This document shows positions 12,499 through 24,550 of a DNA stretch of 64,000 bases, one piece after another. Location of the stretch: positions 992,001 through 1,056,000 of the forward strand of contig OY756142.1 in NCBI GenBank assembly GCA_963576785.1. The letters are read 5' to 3'. The notes beneath the pieces are model-generated. The model was not told the DNA's origin, made no database searches, and worked only from the letters and a program-made list of their open reading frames with translations. The position numbers and the translations under genes were made by a program. How positions within the stretch are numbered: the first letter of the stretch is position 1; every line of letters begins with the position of its first letter. Origin of the DNA: Chlorophyllum brunneum. Its lineage: Eukaryota; Basidiomycota; Agaricomycetes; Agaricales; Agaricaceae.

Positions 12499-13100
12499 TG
12501 TTAGCAGTGCTCTATGTCCGATTGTTCGACCACGCCTTTATTAGTATACCCCTTGAACACCCCCAAAAACTACCTCTTAAGTTAATTGATGACCGTTTGC
12601 AATTGAACATTAACTTTTGTTGCGGCCATTGCATTCGTTGGGCATCAAGGACTAGCTTCACTGGTAGTGACTCAGCGTACAATTCGCCCTTGCATCTACA
12701 TATTTGCAGTGATTCAATAACTAGGTCTGTATTCGTGCAAAGGCGTGTCGTTCGGCTATTTTGAGATCACTCCAACAGGCGCTTCGAAATAAAATCTCGG
12801 CGAAATTAGAGCTCCTCGACGCCCTCTGAGCGGCCTCTGAGAGGAGCAGGACTATGGTCGTCTCCACCTTCGACGAGTTCCAAGGTGCTGCCGATACCAG
12901 TGTGCTACAGGCCATGAACAAACCACAAACAAAGATCACACGAGCACGACAGAGTACGGTGTGACGGAGAAACTACGAGCTGCATCAAATTCGCGTGGTG
13001 GAGACCGACTTCGCTGGCAATTGCTGGCTATATATCTCATATGGTTCTACCCTCTTCCCCCTTCCTCTAACCCACCACTCCATGCTTGAGCAGAATCAAA
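12499..13100. other. Intergenic, EVE gene 3' side and promoter of next gene
   Basis: Six hundred bases without a supportable gene. An AT-rich promoter-like element lies near its right end. The 72-codon minus-strand frame at 12721-12939 has no recognisable content. Confidence 0.5.
13028..13035 (+). promoter_or_regulatory. TATA-like element before spermidine-synthase-like gene
   Basis: CTATATAT lies about 70 nt before the ATG at 13101, and a pyrimidine-rich stretch (CCTCTTCCCCCTTCCTC) lies between them. This is inference from composition and position. Confidence 0.35.
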
Positions 13101-15225
13101 ATGTCCACCCTAACAAGCATTATTCCGGCATCCATTCTAAACGCTGTTGAAGTTGCTGTCGCGGCCCTAGCCCCAATCTCACTTATCCTCTTTACGCACC
13201 AACGTGCACTCAATCCCTTGTATGGATCCTATCCGACGTTGTATTCTTTCGAAACTGTTGTTTCTGTGGCCGTCGTAGCCTCAATAATCAATCCTTTCAG
13301 GTTGAAGAAGAGGTGGAACTGGTTAGCTGTTGCATTGGTGTCGTCGGTCGCGCCAAATGCTTCATATTGGATTGCGGCATGGATGGCCAGGGCAAGGTGG
13401 CCTATAATGGGCCCTGCGTTAACACATACTGTTGTCGTGGCTCCCTTGGTGTTTCTTTTCACCAATTTTGTGGCCCAGGTGAGTGCGTGGTTACACTTGG
13501 TTTGCTGCTGGTGTGGCAGATGCTGAAGACGTAATGCAGCCAGGATTCGCCGATACTGAACCATCCACACAATACCGACCACTTAGGGCGGGAGCCACCT
13601 ATCTCATCACGAAGGCTCTGGCTCAGAGGGTGTGGCCTCGTGTCGCCTATCTAAACCGGGTTTCGGAAAGCCAAGTCGTAAGTCACAACTCATCCACGGA
13701 AATATCACCTGCTAAACCCGTCCAGTATCTTGCACTTGCGGGGATTGCTTTCAGCGCTTTCATCCTAAGTCTCGATTTGTCTTCGGCCCCGGCGAAGCCC
13801 AAGCAAAAAGCAAAGGGACAGGCCTCGAAATCATCCCTTTCTCCCCTGCAACTTAAGATCGCCCTGGTCGTCGCATTTACTGCCTTCTGGTATACTCTTA
13901 GCCCGGTACTGGCCAACTCTGTCCTCCCTCATCCTTTGCATGAAACCTTCACCCATCCATCAGGCAAACTCCAGATTCATTCCGCAATCCAATCCGTCAC
14001 AGGTCTTATTGTCGTTGGCGAGACTATGCCGCCTCTTCATGGTGAAGAAGATCCCATGCATTCCGCAAGATACCTTCGTGTGGACCATTCTCTTCTTGGA
14101 GGAGTATGGATGAGAGACAAAGCCCAGACAATAGACGACGAGCCCTTTGTCAGGGATTCGTTTGGGACGAAGTTGGGAGATACCGTTTATAGCACTTTTG
14201 TGTTACAGGAAGCTGCAAGGTTGGTCGATAGTACGGAGGCTGGGAGGACTGGAAAGTGGAAAAATGCGTTGACCATGTACGTATACAGGTTCTCCAGCGC
14301 TTCCATAATATGCACCGTGCTCATTGGAATGTCAGCGGACTGGGTGCAGGGTCGTCTACCACCGCCCTCATCCGCCACGGAATCAACACAACTGTTGTAG
14401 AGATCGATCCTGTGGTGTACGATGCTGCTCGGGTCTGGTTTGGACTTCCTGACCCTGGCCCTGGTAATGTCTTCTTCGAGGACGCCCGCGAATTTGTTGA
14501 AAGTCAGAGTCAGTTGATACAGGCTGGTTTGGAGAGAAACCTCTACGATATTGTCGTGCACGATTGTTTCTCTGGCGGGGGCGTTCCGGAGCATATCTTC
14601 ACCACAGACTTCTGGAATACACTGAAGACGACGATGGAGCCTGAAGGCATCCTTGCTGTGGTGAGTGAAAGCATTGCTAGTCACTGTGATTCATCACTAA
14701 GCTTGTCAGAACTTTGCCGGGATCGTTACTTCGGAGTCCTCAAAAATGATCCTTCACACTCTTGAGCATAGCTTCAGGCAATGCCGGGCCTTCCATGACT
14801 GGATGGATGTTCTGGAAGAGGAAAAGTATGATACAGAGTTCATCAATATTGTGAGTTGTCGATGGATTCCTTGGCAACAGGGGGACTCATGCTCTCCAAA
14901 GGTCTTTTTCTGTACAAACTCTGAGACGCCTCTTACATTCCGTGAACCTAAGCGGTCTGACTATCTTGGCTCTCGTCTCAGAGAATATATCTTCGAAAGT
15001 CTTGGAATACGCAAGGTTAACCTGGACCTTGTGCGAGTTCGGGACCCACGGGTGGTCGAGAAGTATATTCTGACGGACAAACACAATCCTCTCGGAGAAT
15101 TGCAAAGTAGACAGGGTCTTCATCATTGGGGAGGTATGTAGCATCTTTTTGAACTCACGAACGGGTGCCGACGATCCACAGTAATGCGCAATGTGTTACC
15201 CGATATACACTGGGAGTCTTACTAG
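13101..15225 (+). CDS. Membrane protein with spermidine-synthase-like methyltransferase fold
   Basis: The N-terminal half carries several hydrophobic segments (from MSTLTSIIPASILNAVEVAV onward, and again around ALAGIAFSAFILSL and LKIALVVAFTAFWYTL). The C-terminal half is a Rossmann domain of the spermidine/spermine synthase type: ALTIGLGAGSSTTALIRHG is the nucleotide-cofactor loop, TTVVEIDPVVYDAAR carries the acidic ribose-binding residue, and YDIVVHDCFSGGG follows. Six introns are inferred. The one at about 14274-14338 restores GLGAGSS from two frames, and the last one yields the end WGVMRNVLPDIHWESY. Whether it transfers aminopropyl groups is unknown. Such multi-pass fungal proteins are usually annotated only by fold. 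The upstream TTG-initiated extension is discounted. Confidence 0.82.
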
Positions 15226-15580
15226 ATTTTGGATATGTATTTTTGCCTCATTTTTGAATATATATGAATGGTCAGCTTTAACGGCAACCGTGACAACTCT
15301 GCTGAGACAACCTCTAACGTTTCCTCTCCTTAACCCGGTGATGCACAATGTCTGATCAACAACGCCAGCCTTCATCTCCCTTCTCAGCGTCTCCTGCTCG
15401 CTTGCCTTCCATCGCTCGACCCGAATGGCCCTGGTCGGCACGTTCGTACACACGTGGAAGCTCACAATCTTCTATGCACTCCCAAACCTCGAGCGCGACC
15501 GCATCGAGCCATCTACAAACCAGCTGGGAGCCCTCCAGGTCGATTAGTTCGGCCGCGAGCTCGAACGGGACCCCGCTCCC

Positions 15581-17750
15581 ATGGAAGTCTTCGGTTATGA
15601 GTTCTGGGACGAGATATTCATCTTCGGCTCTTGGATTGACTTCAGCGGAAACTCCCCGACAGTGGTCTTTCACAGTGAGTCGTATAACGCCTTCGCTTTT
15701 CTGGATCTCGTTCATGGTATGAATCCTGGTAGGGCTTAGAGTGGACTGTTCGAGATGTACAGAAGCTCCGAGACTTCGTTGAAGGAGACGGGCAGAGTAC
15801 TACGGGTCAGCATCAGGTTGAGGAATTTGAGATCTTGAAGCAATCACACATTATGGGGGATAAATTCAAGCTTGAGATTGGTGTGTATTCTCGCCGTAGC
15901 CAGAAGGGTGACGACGCTGACAAGCCAAAAAGCCAGCACACCGCACAGTGAAGAAACACTGAACCCACCTCGTCAAATGCTCTCACTCTATGTAACGTCG
16001 CTTATGATGGATTTCGCGCAGGCAGACTACGAGATGCCTGCATCAATGATGGCAGCTATACGATACCAAGATACTAGGGTTGGTGAGCGGGGTGTCAGAG
16101 CTGATTGGGTCTGGCAGTTTTGGCAACACGATTGGATTTTCCGACAAGAAAGCGAAGTCTGGGGTACGTCTTCACTGCTTTCGATCTACCTGTTACCCAT
16201 GACTTACTTATTCCGACAGAGTGCCCCCTTCCATCTTTATCTGAACTTTTGCAAAACCCAAGAATCCAGGAAACAGATTCATTCATTATATGTGTCCAAA
16301 TTCACTCACCCGCCGGACCCTCTATACCCGAGCAGCCCTCCGTCGCGTATGTGCCAAGAGACTTGCTCGATGGTCTTGAAGCTTCTCTTGACAATCCCAG
16401 TGAGTGATGACTAACTTGGCTTGGACATATGCTCACTGGGTGGTAGATACGGGGGATATCCGTTTTATTTGCCTGGAGAAACTCAATCCTGAAATACACA
16501 CCAACGTGGCCCCAGAGAGCGCCGAACTTGATGTTGAACCTCATACTCGGCCGTCCTCTTCAACCTCCTCGCACTCGACCTTCTCTTCGACTACCACAGC
16601 TCGAAAGAGAGTCATATATGCTCATTCAGATATATTGACCAGGAGGTCTGAGTATTTTGCGACAATGCTATCATCAGCCTTTGCAGAGGGCGTAGAGCCC
16701 ACTATCGGAGAAAGGAAGATGTACAATGTGGTCGTCGAGGAAGCAGACTTTGAGACCATGTACTGGCTCTTGAAGTTCTGTTATGTGAATTGGTTGCTGT
16801 TTAAAGACCAAGATGACCCAAGGGCTGCTGTGGAAGGCGTAGGCGCGGGCTGGAGTGCCAAATGGCTGACATCCAGGAACGGCGAATGGGATTGGAGGAC
16901 CTTCCATAAATCTGGACCAAGTGACGAAAGTCTCACTGATGCAAGAAGTGCGACGAGTATCGAAAGCCTCGCAGCTGCAAATGTTGGCATTTCCAGGTCC
17001 ACAAGCGGGACATCAGAGGCTTTCCAACAATCCGCGATGAATTCTGTCGTCACTACTGCCAATAGCACGTCTATGACGAAATCGTCTCCTGCGTCCTCTA
17101 CACGCCAGCCGAGTCGCAGACTGACAACAAGTTCTAGTACACTCCCCGTGCCGATCAGTAGTCCGTCTAGTACAACGAGGTCGAAGCCTGAGCCAGTTGC
17201 ACTCTCCGCAAGCCGTTACGCAGCGCCTCCGAAACATTATCCGATCTCCCCGCGTACCTCTAGGCCACAACCACCAACTATGGTTTCGATCCCGGATCCG
17301 CATCCACACCCAATACCTGCACCTCCTCCTGCCTCTGCTCTGTCGATGTATCAGGTCGCGCATCGATACACTATGCCTGGGCTCGCTAACTTGGCATTGG
17401 AGCACATGATGACGACAATAACGCCGCAAACCAGCTTTGCACTCTTATTGGCAACCAGTACATGGGAGGAGCTTCATACGCTAGTACAGGTCAGTATTAC
17501 ATCTGGGCTATAATGCGGAATGACATATTTAAGCGCTAAATAGGACTACGTCATTGACAAGTGGGATGAGGTTTCTGCATCTGAGGATTTTGAGCATTGC
17601 TGTCAAGAGATAGCCGCGGGAGAGTACGTATATCATTACTACCCATAGGCGAATCATCGTTCTAAATCATTGGTTAGGTGGGGTTCAAATGGCGGAAAAA
17701 CTTTGACAGTAATTTTTCGTCGCCTCCGCTCTCCAGCCACAGTAGGATAA
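15581..17750 (+). CDS. BTB/POZ-like domain protein, 5' end uncertain
   Basis: A fungal BTB-like protein, probably an adaptor of a cullin ubiquitin ligase or a scaffold. The N-terminal part reads MEVFGYEFWDEIFIFGSW and, across an intron, EWTVRDVQKLRDFVEGDG and FEILKQSHIMGDKFKLEI. The BTB-like part has KRVIYAHSDILTRRSEYF, then a long Ser-rich insert, then MYQVAHRYTMPGLANLALEH and TSFALLLATSTWEELHTLVQ. The last exon ends LRSPATVG at 17750. At least six introns are inferred. The ATG at 15581 is the first one after an in-frame TAG at 15545-15547. The same frame is open back to an ATG at 15425, and another frame opens at 15348. The true N-terminus may therefore be longer or broken (see findings). 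Confidence 0.72.
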
Positions 17751-18180
17751 AGCATCCTGCTCTTCCCGCACATTAAGCGATCATCATCGATTTGTATGAC
17801 CAGCACATGTTAAATATACGTTCAATGTCTTGCCGTCATCCGGGTTTGCGTCATCAACACTTCATGTCTTCAAGCGTCCAGATTCCGTACGTGCCCCAGA
17901 TCCCCTTCAAAGGTGTCGGTTGCGATCATAGGAAAACCAGAGACGACTCACCTGATCCTCACAGGAATCGGGCCTCGAGCGGAACGTGCCTGCGACATGG
18001 GCAGGGGCAGTCTCGCAAAGTAACATTCTGTCCTCCCCCTTCTTGACGTTCCAAAGCCTCGCGCGAAAAAGCTGCGGCACAGTTTGAGTACGTCAATTGA
18101 ATATGAACGAGCCTATGTCAACACACCCTTTTGTGAGATCCTTTCTCAGGACACCCCTAATAAGCAAGACTTTAAACTCG
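17751..18180. other. Intergenic between convergent genes
   Basis: About 430 nt between the 3' ends of the BTB-like gene and the single-pass membrane protein gene. The 84-codon plus frame at 17792-18046 has no recognisable content. Confidence 0.45.
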
Positions 18181-19156
18181 TCATCCCATGTGTTCTAAGT
18201 AATCGTTCACCTTGTCCGTAAACTTGCCCCATACCGGGGTGCAATCGTTTTCCTTGAAGTTCACATCCCAACATCCTTTCACACCACCTAGAGGCCACTA
18301 CGTCTAGGTGAGACCAGGAGCCCATCGCTCATAGGACAAGGAAACTCACATTAACCTCACACGCATCGGGTGACGCGAGAATCACACCGTTGATTTGGAC
18401 TGGAGTCTCCAAGCAGGCCCGAGTGCGGTTTGCCCAGAAAGACACGTTCCGCAGGCGCGCAGTATATCGTCGTGTGCCATACGCAATACAGTGGGCGTTA
18501 CCTTGCAGCTCGTCCCAATATAAGCCCGAACTTAGAGTGGCCCTGTCGGGAATTCCTACCTCGTCGCCCACCGCTTGCCCATCCTTGTTACTGCTTATCC
18601 ACCGGTCAGAGACCCCTTCACATGCCGGTCCAACTGCTGATAGGCTAACGTCTTCTCCGTACCGCGTGAGTGGCCCTATCGCCTCGCGTTGTTCCAAAGC
18701 CCCAGGTGTTCGGAAAACCAGGGAACTCTTCTCGAGGCCACGTGCAAGAATATAAGCAGAGGAACCAAAGAGTAGCAAGAACATGAAGACAATGGTAATG
18801 ATCGTCCTCGTCGCCCCTTTGTCTTCGTCAAAGGTTACGGCGATTAGATGAGTCTTCTCATTCGCGTAACTGGTCGGTGCGGGCCTGACGTTCTGTGAAT
18901 TGTAAAAAGGGCAGATGAGACGGTGGACAGACCTGGTGGCATAGTTGGGGACATGGTAAGTACGACCCCCTTGTCTAGAACTTGCATCAATACATGGAGG
19001 AGGGTGTCACTGACTCTTCACGCACCCACTATCTTTGGAATGGCTTGAGTTTGACCCGTGGAACGAGTAAGAGGGTGTAGGACTACTCAAAAACGTCAGG
19101 TCGTGAACTTGGACGATGGTTTTTTTGAAAGGGTATTGCCTGTTCATTTTCGGCAT
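18181..19156 (-). CDS. Unidentified single-pass membrane protein with Cys-rich outer domain
   Basis: I do not recognise the family. Four exons can be joined from the ATG at 19156 (MPKMNRQYPFKKTIVQVHDL). The first part (about 85 residues) is hydrophilic. A single membrane span follows (RTIITIVFMFLLLFGSSAYI), and then a domain of about 170 residues. That domain contains six cysteines (in PACEG, AHCIAY, RACLE, DACEVN, KGCWDV and NDCTP) and two close N-glycosylation sequons (RNVSF and WANRTR). With no signal peptide and one internal span, a type II orientation with a disulphide-rich outer domain is likely. The final exon (WPLGGVKGCWDVNF to YLEHMG) is reached with a later AG in the acceptor region, because the first AG gives an immediate stop. 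Confidence 0.65.
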
Positions 19157-19470
19157 GGTAGATTCGTGAGTGAGAGGATGTTGGAGGTGAGGCTGGAACT
19201 ATGGCTGAAGACGAACAGCTGCAAACCATGAAATATTATATACGACCGTATGCTGGGAAGACTGGACAGCTAACAGACGGTATGATGTGCATCTGCACAA
19301 CGTGGATGTGTGCTGCATTTTCTGTCCTCAGGTCAGTCCACTGATCCGGCCCCTGTTTAACCACATTTATCCGGATTTATTTGGCAACCGTGAGAGGCGT
19401 ACCCCTTATCACCATACGAGCATGAACTGCTTATTACTCTTCTTCAATTCAATCTTGTCCCACCACGTCG

Positions 19471-20968
19471 ATGACCATGCTGACCCATAGGTCCTTTGCC
19501 AAAGTGTTTGCGGGACGTGGTCTTGCCACTCTCACTCCAGCTACCTCCTTCCAAATACCGGTAATTGACTTCTCCATGTTCCAGGCTGAGGCTGGACCGA
19601 AGGCAAAGCAGCAGACAGCGGAGGAGATTGTGACCGCTTTCAAGGAGAGTGGCTTCATCTACCTCAGGAACCACGGAGTTCCTCCTAGTACGTTATCTCA
19701 TATCGCCCTGGCACATAGTGATATACCAAACTGCGCAGATGCGATAGCAAACACCTTCCAGAAGGCAAGTCCTTCATCAATGACCATCCTGGGCGCCTCA
19801 TGTTGAACAGGGACCCCTAGAGTGCTGAATTTTTCCAAATTCCAGGCGATATCAAGGTGTGTTTTGGACTGGCCTTGTTTCATCGTACGGCCGATTAACA
19901 CAAGGCCGATCACCTAGTCAACATTGGCTTGGGAGGACCCCCGCTCGAACCGTGGTTACGTCAAGGTTGGTCGGGAACGCGTAACCCAGTCCAAGGATCC
20001 CAATGAAATCGCTGCTCTCCGGGCCAAGGCCCCTGATTTCAAGGAGTCCATGGAGATCGGGAGAGACTGGGACAGTGAATGGAAGAATATGTGGCCTCAT
20101 GAGACCGATGTTCCAGGTTTCAAACGGATCATGCTGGACTTCTACCAGGTATGCATTGTCCTGTTATGAGGCAGAAGTGCCTTCGTTCTTCCTCAAACTC
20201 CGACATCGATGTGATGACGGGATCTGACAGACATGCCATAACCTCCATGTCGACGTCATGCGCTCGATCGCTCTGGGGCTGAACCTTGGGGAGCGCTTCT
20301 TCGACGACAAAATTAACGAGCAGTACCATAACTTGCGACTCCTGTCTTATCCACCTGTGAAGAGGTCCACATTAGAGGGTGAGGGTCAAGCCCGCGCTGG
20401 CGCTCACAGTGGTGAGTAAAGACGAAAACTCTTCTTATCCAGGCCTAGTGATGGTGTTCGTTTCGTCAGACTACGGGACACTGACACTGTTATTCCAGGA
20501 CACTGTATGTCATTACGCTTAGTTTCTGTAACACTCATTTCGGCCGCGATTCAACCATGAACTCAACTAGGTTGGCGGTCTCGAGGTTCAGAACCCCCAC
20601 ACGGGGCAATTTGTTCCTGCTACACCTATTGTACGTCTGTTCTTACCTTTGTCGTCAAGCTGTTGCGTTTAATTCTCCTCCACTGAACTGCTCAGGAGGG
20701 AACGATCGTCGTAAATGTGGGGGACCTTCTCGCGCGCTGGAGCAACGATGTACTCCGTTCGACTCTCCACCGCGTTGTCGCTCCACCTGCAAAGCTTGTC
20801 GGCGCCAACGAAACACTGACTCCAACACGTCAATCAATTGCGTTTTTCTGTAACCCGAACTTTAGTGCTAACGTTGCATGTTTGCCGAACTGTGGAGACA
20901 AGCCCAAATACCCTCCAGTCAACACCGGCGATTACATTGTTGGTCGTTTGGCCGTCACATATACCTGA
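19471..20968 (+). CDS. 2-oxoglutarate/Fe(II) oxygenase, isopenicillin-N-synthase-like
   Basis: A DIOX_N plus 2OG-Fe(II) oxygenase protein: IPVIDFSMFQAE near the N-terminus, GFIYLRNHGVPP, then TFQKSAEFFQIPGDIK. The iron ligands are His and Asp in GAHSDYGTLTLLFQD and the distal His in STLHRVVAPP. The 2OG-binding Arg-x-Ser is in TPTRQSIAFF. All catalytic residues are present. The substrate cannot be told from sequence. Eight exons join cleanly, including an intron with a GC donor (AAG|GCAAGT at 19765). The first 25 residues (MTMLTHRSFAKVFAGRGLAT) are basic and Ser/Ala/Gly-rich, as in a mitochondrial presequence, although a second ATG at 19477 exists. No biosynthetic gene cluster is visible around it. 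Confidence 0.9.
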
Positions 20969-21115
20969 TTCTATGCAATTCCTATAGCAGGTTACGACGG
21001 TTTATTGACCCTGAATATATACGATACCACCTGTATTTGCACAGGCATCCTTATAGATCGAGGATCAAGAAACTGAGCGCGATAAACATGGCACGGCGCT
21101 ACATGAAGATGGTCA

Positions 21116-22141
21116 CTAAAATTCAAATTCGTCGTCCATGTTGTCAAATGAGAAAGGCCTTTTGTCCTCCTCGGTCCATTTAGTCAAATCCCACTCTGGG
21201 GGACCTCTGAAAGGTGCAGTAGGTGCCCGACCTCTGTAGTCATTCCAAGCCTTTGTCAGACCCGTGTTGATTTCGCCCTTGCCAATCTTGCCCTCCATAT
21301 ACCAAACAACTTTCTCTTTCTTGATCTTCTTCATATATTCCTCAAGGCTCTCAAGCGCTTCTTCTTTCTCTTCAACGTCATTGATAGAATCCGCGTGTTC
21401 ACGGAGCCGTGACTCGTACAGAGCCCGATCGGTTGCTGTCGTACCCTTGAACAAATTGTTGGCGATGGCCTTGCATGTTGTTGTATAGCTGGACGCCAAA
21501 CCAATCTCCTTCACAATTTCACCAAATTCAAAGGCTGCGCGGAGGACAGCCTCGAGGTTGGGAAGGATTTCTGGGGAGAGCTGGTCTGTGTCTTTGAGGC
21601 CTTTGAGAATGGTGAGGAGGAGGGCCCCATAAAGCTTATTAGTACTTTCAGTGAGGTCGCCGTCATCACAAGCTATACAAAGAAGGCGTCAATTAACACT
21701 TCAGGACCGGTGAGGGAGAAAAAGACGAACACGTCCAAACGGATTCAAATTCAAAGAAAATCGTCAAGGCCTCTATCACATAGAACGCCTCGACCCACTC
21801 CTTTTTGTTGACTTTGGATTGAATGGCATTGAAGGTTGTTTCAATAAGGTTATGTATCGCATAAGGGTAATAATCTTCTTTCTATCAGTACAGGACTACC
21901 GACCTTTCGTCGTCAGCTCACCATTGTAGACATATATATCAAAGGCGTCGGGGTTACGGTTTTCCGCTTTTTTAAGGAGGTCGACGACCATCTCTTTTGC
22001 TCTCTCGGAAATGAAGAGCTCGGGACTCATGAATGTGTACCCTTGCGGGAGAGCCTACATTTCGATTCAGCGTATCTTTTTTTGTTAAAAATCTGGGTTG
22101 TACAGTGTACGCACCTTGTTAGACGGTGCCTCAGATGCCAT
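21116..22141 (-). CDS. Conserved-looking hypothetical helical protein
   Basis: Not recognised. Exons join from MASEAPSNK (22141) through ALPQGYTFMSPELFISERAK, DYYPYAIHNLIETTFNAIQ, KKEWVEAFYVIEALTIFFEF and LYGALLLTILKGLKD to a long charged coiled stretch (EEKEEALESLEEYMKKIKKE) and an acidic end FDNMDDEFEF. About 290 residues are predicted, mostly alpha-helical, with no signal peptide or membrane span. Four short introns fit GT-AG rules. The even codon texture and consistent splicing argue for a real gene. Function unknown. Confidence 0.65.
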
Positions 22142-22685
22142 CGTGGTGAATGAAAAGGCGGATGGAGCAGACGAGCAGAGGCGACGGACGGGAATTATGT
22201 ATCCGAACATCGGTTTCTTAGGGTATCGTTCATGCTTAGCTCCACCGACAGATCAAAGGTCAGGCAGTGGATTCGGCGACGGTGAATGCTTTTGAATTCT
22301 TGCGGAACGAATGAATACACCGCGCCGGAGATGGTAAGCATTAGCTCGGATTCTCTCTTGGTCTGGAAGGTAATCAGGCACACAGTCTGACTGTTGCGAC
22401 CTTGCGGAATTCAAGTCGCAAATCGTATGTACGAGTACGTGACAACCAAAACTAAGAATGGATAGTGGCTAAACAGAGGAAAGTGAAGATGTGAACTACG
22501 ATAAAGAGAACCATGAACGGAGCGGGAGAGATGGACAACCGGCGGCCTGGGTTGGGACGGCAAATTCAAGACAACGCTGATATGCTATGGCTACGTATGT
22601 AAAAACGAATAAGATAGTGTCTAGAAGTGTAACAGATATATGTAAATGTATGTGAGTTGAGTCCAGGCAGTACCATGGTCTTCGT
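22142..22685. other. Intergenic, no gene seen
   Basis: About 540 nt between two genes that are both read from the minus strand. It should hold the promoter of the helical protein gene and the 3' region of the RCC1 gene. No element stands out. Confidence 0.45.
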
Positions 22686-24550
22686 CTACTGTTTCTTTCT
22701 AAGAAGCCCGAGTGTATGCTGGCCACCACAAGAAACAGCTGCAGCGAACCACGAACCGCCATCCCTCCGCACGATGACTCGAGGTGTCCGAACTTCCTCT
22801 TCGACCCCACAACCAAGTTCACCTTGGGTTCCCTGTCCCCACGAGTACAGCGCTCCGCCCCGCGTCACCACTGCATTATTGTGGAGGCCACAGGATATTT
22901 GAACAACGGGGTCATCCACATCTGGGAAGGCGACTTGTGTTGGTGTGGGGAGGAATTGTGGGGTTGCGTGTTTGACGTTCTCTGCGTATTCGTCCTTCCA
23001 TTCGACAATGGCAGGATTGTCATCTTCCAGACCGAGTTGGCCGCCGTCCATACGCCCGCAAGCATATACATTGCCAGCCGCAGTCAGGAAGAGAGTATGA
23101 TGTTCGCCTCCAGCAATTTCGACCACACTGTCGCCTTCAAGGCTTTCCTTGCTGAGGAGTTCCACCTTCTGAGGAAGAAGTACGATGTCGTCATCTGATG
23201 ATGACCAACCGGTGCCAGTTTGGCCCATAGTATTCAAGCCCCAGCCCCACACGTCTCCCTGGTCATCGATGGCAAAAGAATGGTACGATCCGGTGCCAAC
23301 TTCGACAGCTTTCCGAGAGCGTGTGCCAAGACTAATTTTTTCGGGATGGGTTCCGTGAATTTTCCGACGCTCTAGAATTTTTCGTCCAAGCTGGCCCTGC
23401 TCGCCAGCGCCGAGAGTGTAGAGGTGACCATGCGTTGTGGCAATGACAAGGTGGTTGGTACCCGCGGCTATTGCGGTTACCTTTTCATAATCTCCAGGCT
23501 TATGACTTAGAGCTAGGATTGGCGCGGGAAGATCCTGTTTATCTTTGCCGTCTGAAAAGCCAAGCGCTCCTTCCATACCCTGAACAATGGTTAGAAAAGG
23601 GAGACGGGGGGAAACGTGATACTCACCCTGAACGTGCCCCATACACGGAACTCGCCTTGATCGCTGACTGCAGCGCCGACGTTATCGCCCGCAGCGATGA
23701 GCACAGTGCGGAAACTCTCATCAACGAGTGCTTTGACTGGTCGAGGCCAGCTCGTGAGTTCGTCAATATCGAGGAACGAACCCTGATTGTTGGGGTCTGG
23801 AACGTTTGTGGTGATTCGGCCAAGAGCAGCATTGTCGTTGACACCGCAGGACCACACCTAAGGTAGCAATCAACACGAGTATAATGAGGTAGAGGATTAG
23901 ATACGTACCGTTCCATTCTCATCTGTGAAAAGTGTATGGAGACCACCAGCAGCGATGGACTCAAGACCAGCACCGTCTCCACCAAAAGTCCCCTTCTCAA
24001 TCTGCTCCTCGACCCATTGGTTCCGCCTTGGCTTGGCCAGCTCATCAAGAACGTCGGGACCCATGCCAAATTGACCAAAATTGCCGGCGCCCCATGCGAA
24101 AAGGACCAGACCAGGCCTTGCTGTCGGGGGTGGGGCAGGGAGAGCGTTAAAGTAAGGTTTCGACTGAGGGACAGGTGCTGGCTTCTTTTTTGGTTCCATG
24201 GGCAATTTTTTCTTTTCCTTTGGTGCTTTTGGCTCCTTTGTTTCCACAGCCTCAAGGATGGCTTCCAGCTTGGGCCGACCTCGCTTCGCGGGTGGATGAG
24301 TTTTGGTGACACTGGGAGCCCGTGACCGAGGCTTCTTGGGTGGTGCAGGATGAGCATTTTCAGACTTTTTGCTGGGGGGAGCAGTGCGGATGCGTTTAGG
24401 TGCCGGGGCGTCAATCCGTTCAGGAGAAGCCGCACGCTTTCGGGGAGGCTGGCTACGCGGTTTGGCTGCAGACTTCTCTGCAGACTTTTCCACAGCCACC
24501 GTTGACTGTGGTTTTGCGGAGGCAGAACGGGAGGACCTTCTGGGAGGCAT
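22686..24550 (-). CDS. RCC1-repeat protein, probable Ran guanine-nucleotide exchange factor
   Basis: RCC1 loads Ran with GTP at chromatin and so drives nuclear transport and mitotic control. The start MPPRRSSRSASAK opens a basic, Pro-rich tail of about 145 residues suited to chromatin or nuclear import. A seven-bladed propeller follows, with repeats such as LFAWGAGNFGQFGMG, WSCGVNDNAALGRI, LYTLGAGEQGQLGRK, VWGWGLNTMGQTGTG, VYACGRMDGGQLGLE and LYSWGQGTQGELGCG. Two introns are inferred, at NGTV|WSCG and near WGTFR|GMEG. The end is SCGGQHTLGLLRKKQ. A longer minus frame running through the same DNA in another register is a shadow. Upstream in-frame codons before 24550 are possible, but the basic tail begins here. 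Confidence 0.92.

Noticed and set aside
17685..17700. GGTTCAAATGG resembling a tRNA B box
   Set aside because: It lies in the last coding exon of the BTB-like gene (WGSNGGK) and no cloverleaf can be formed around it.
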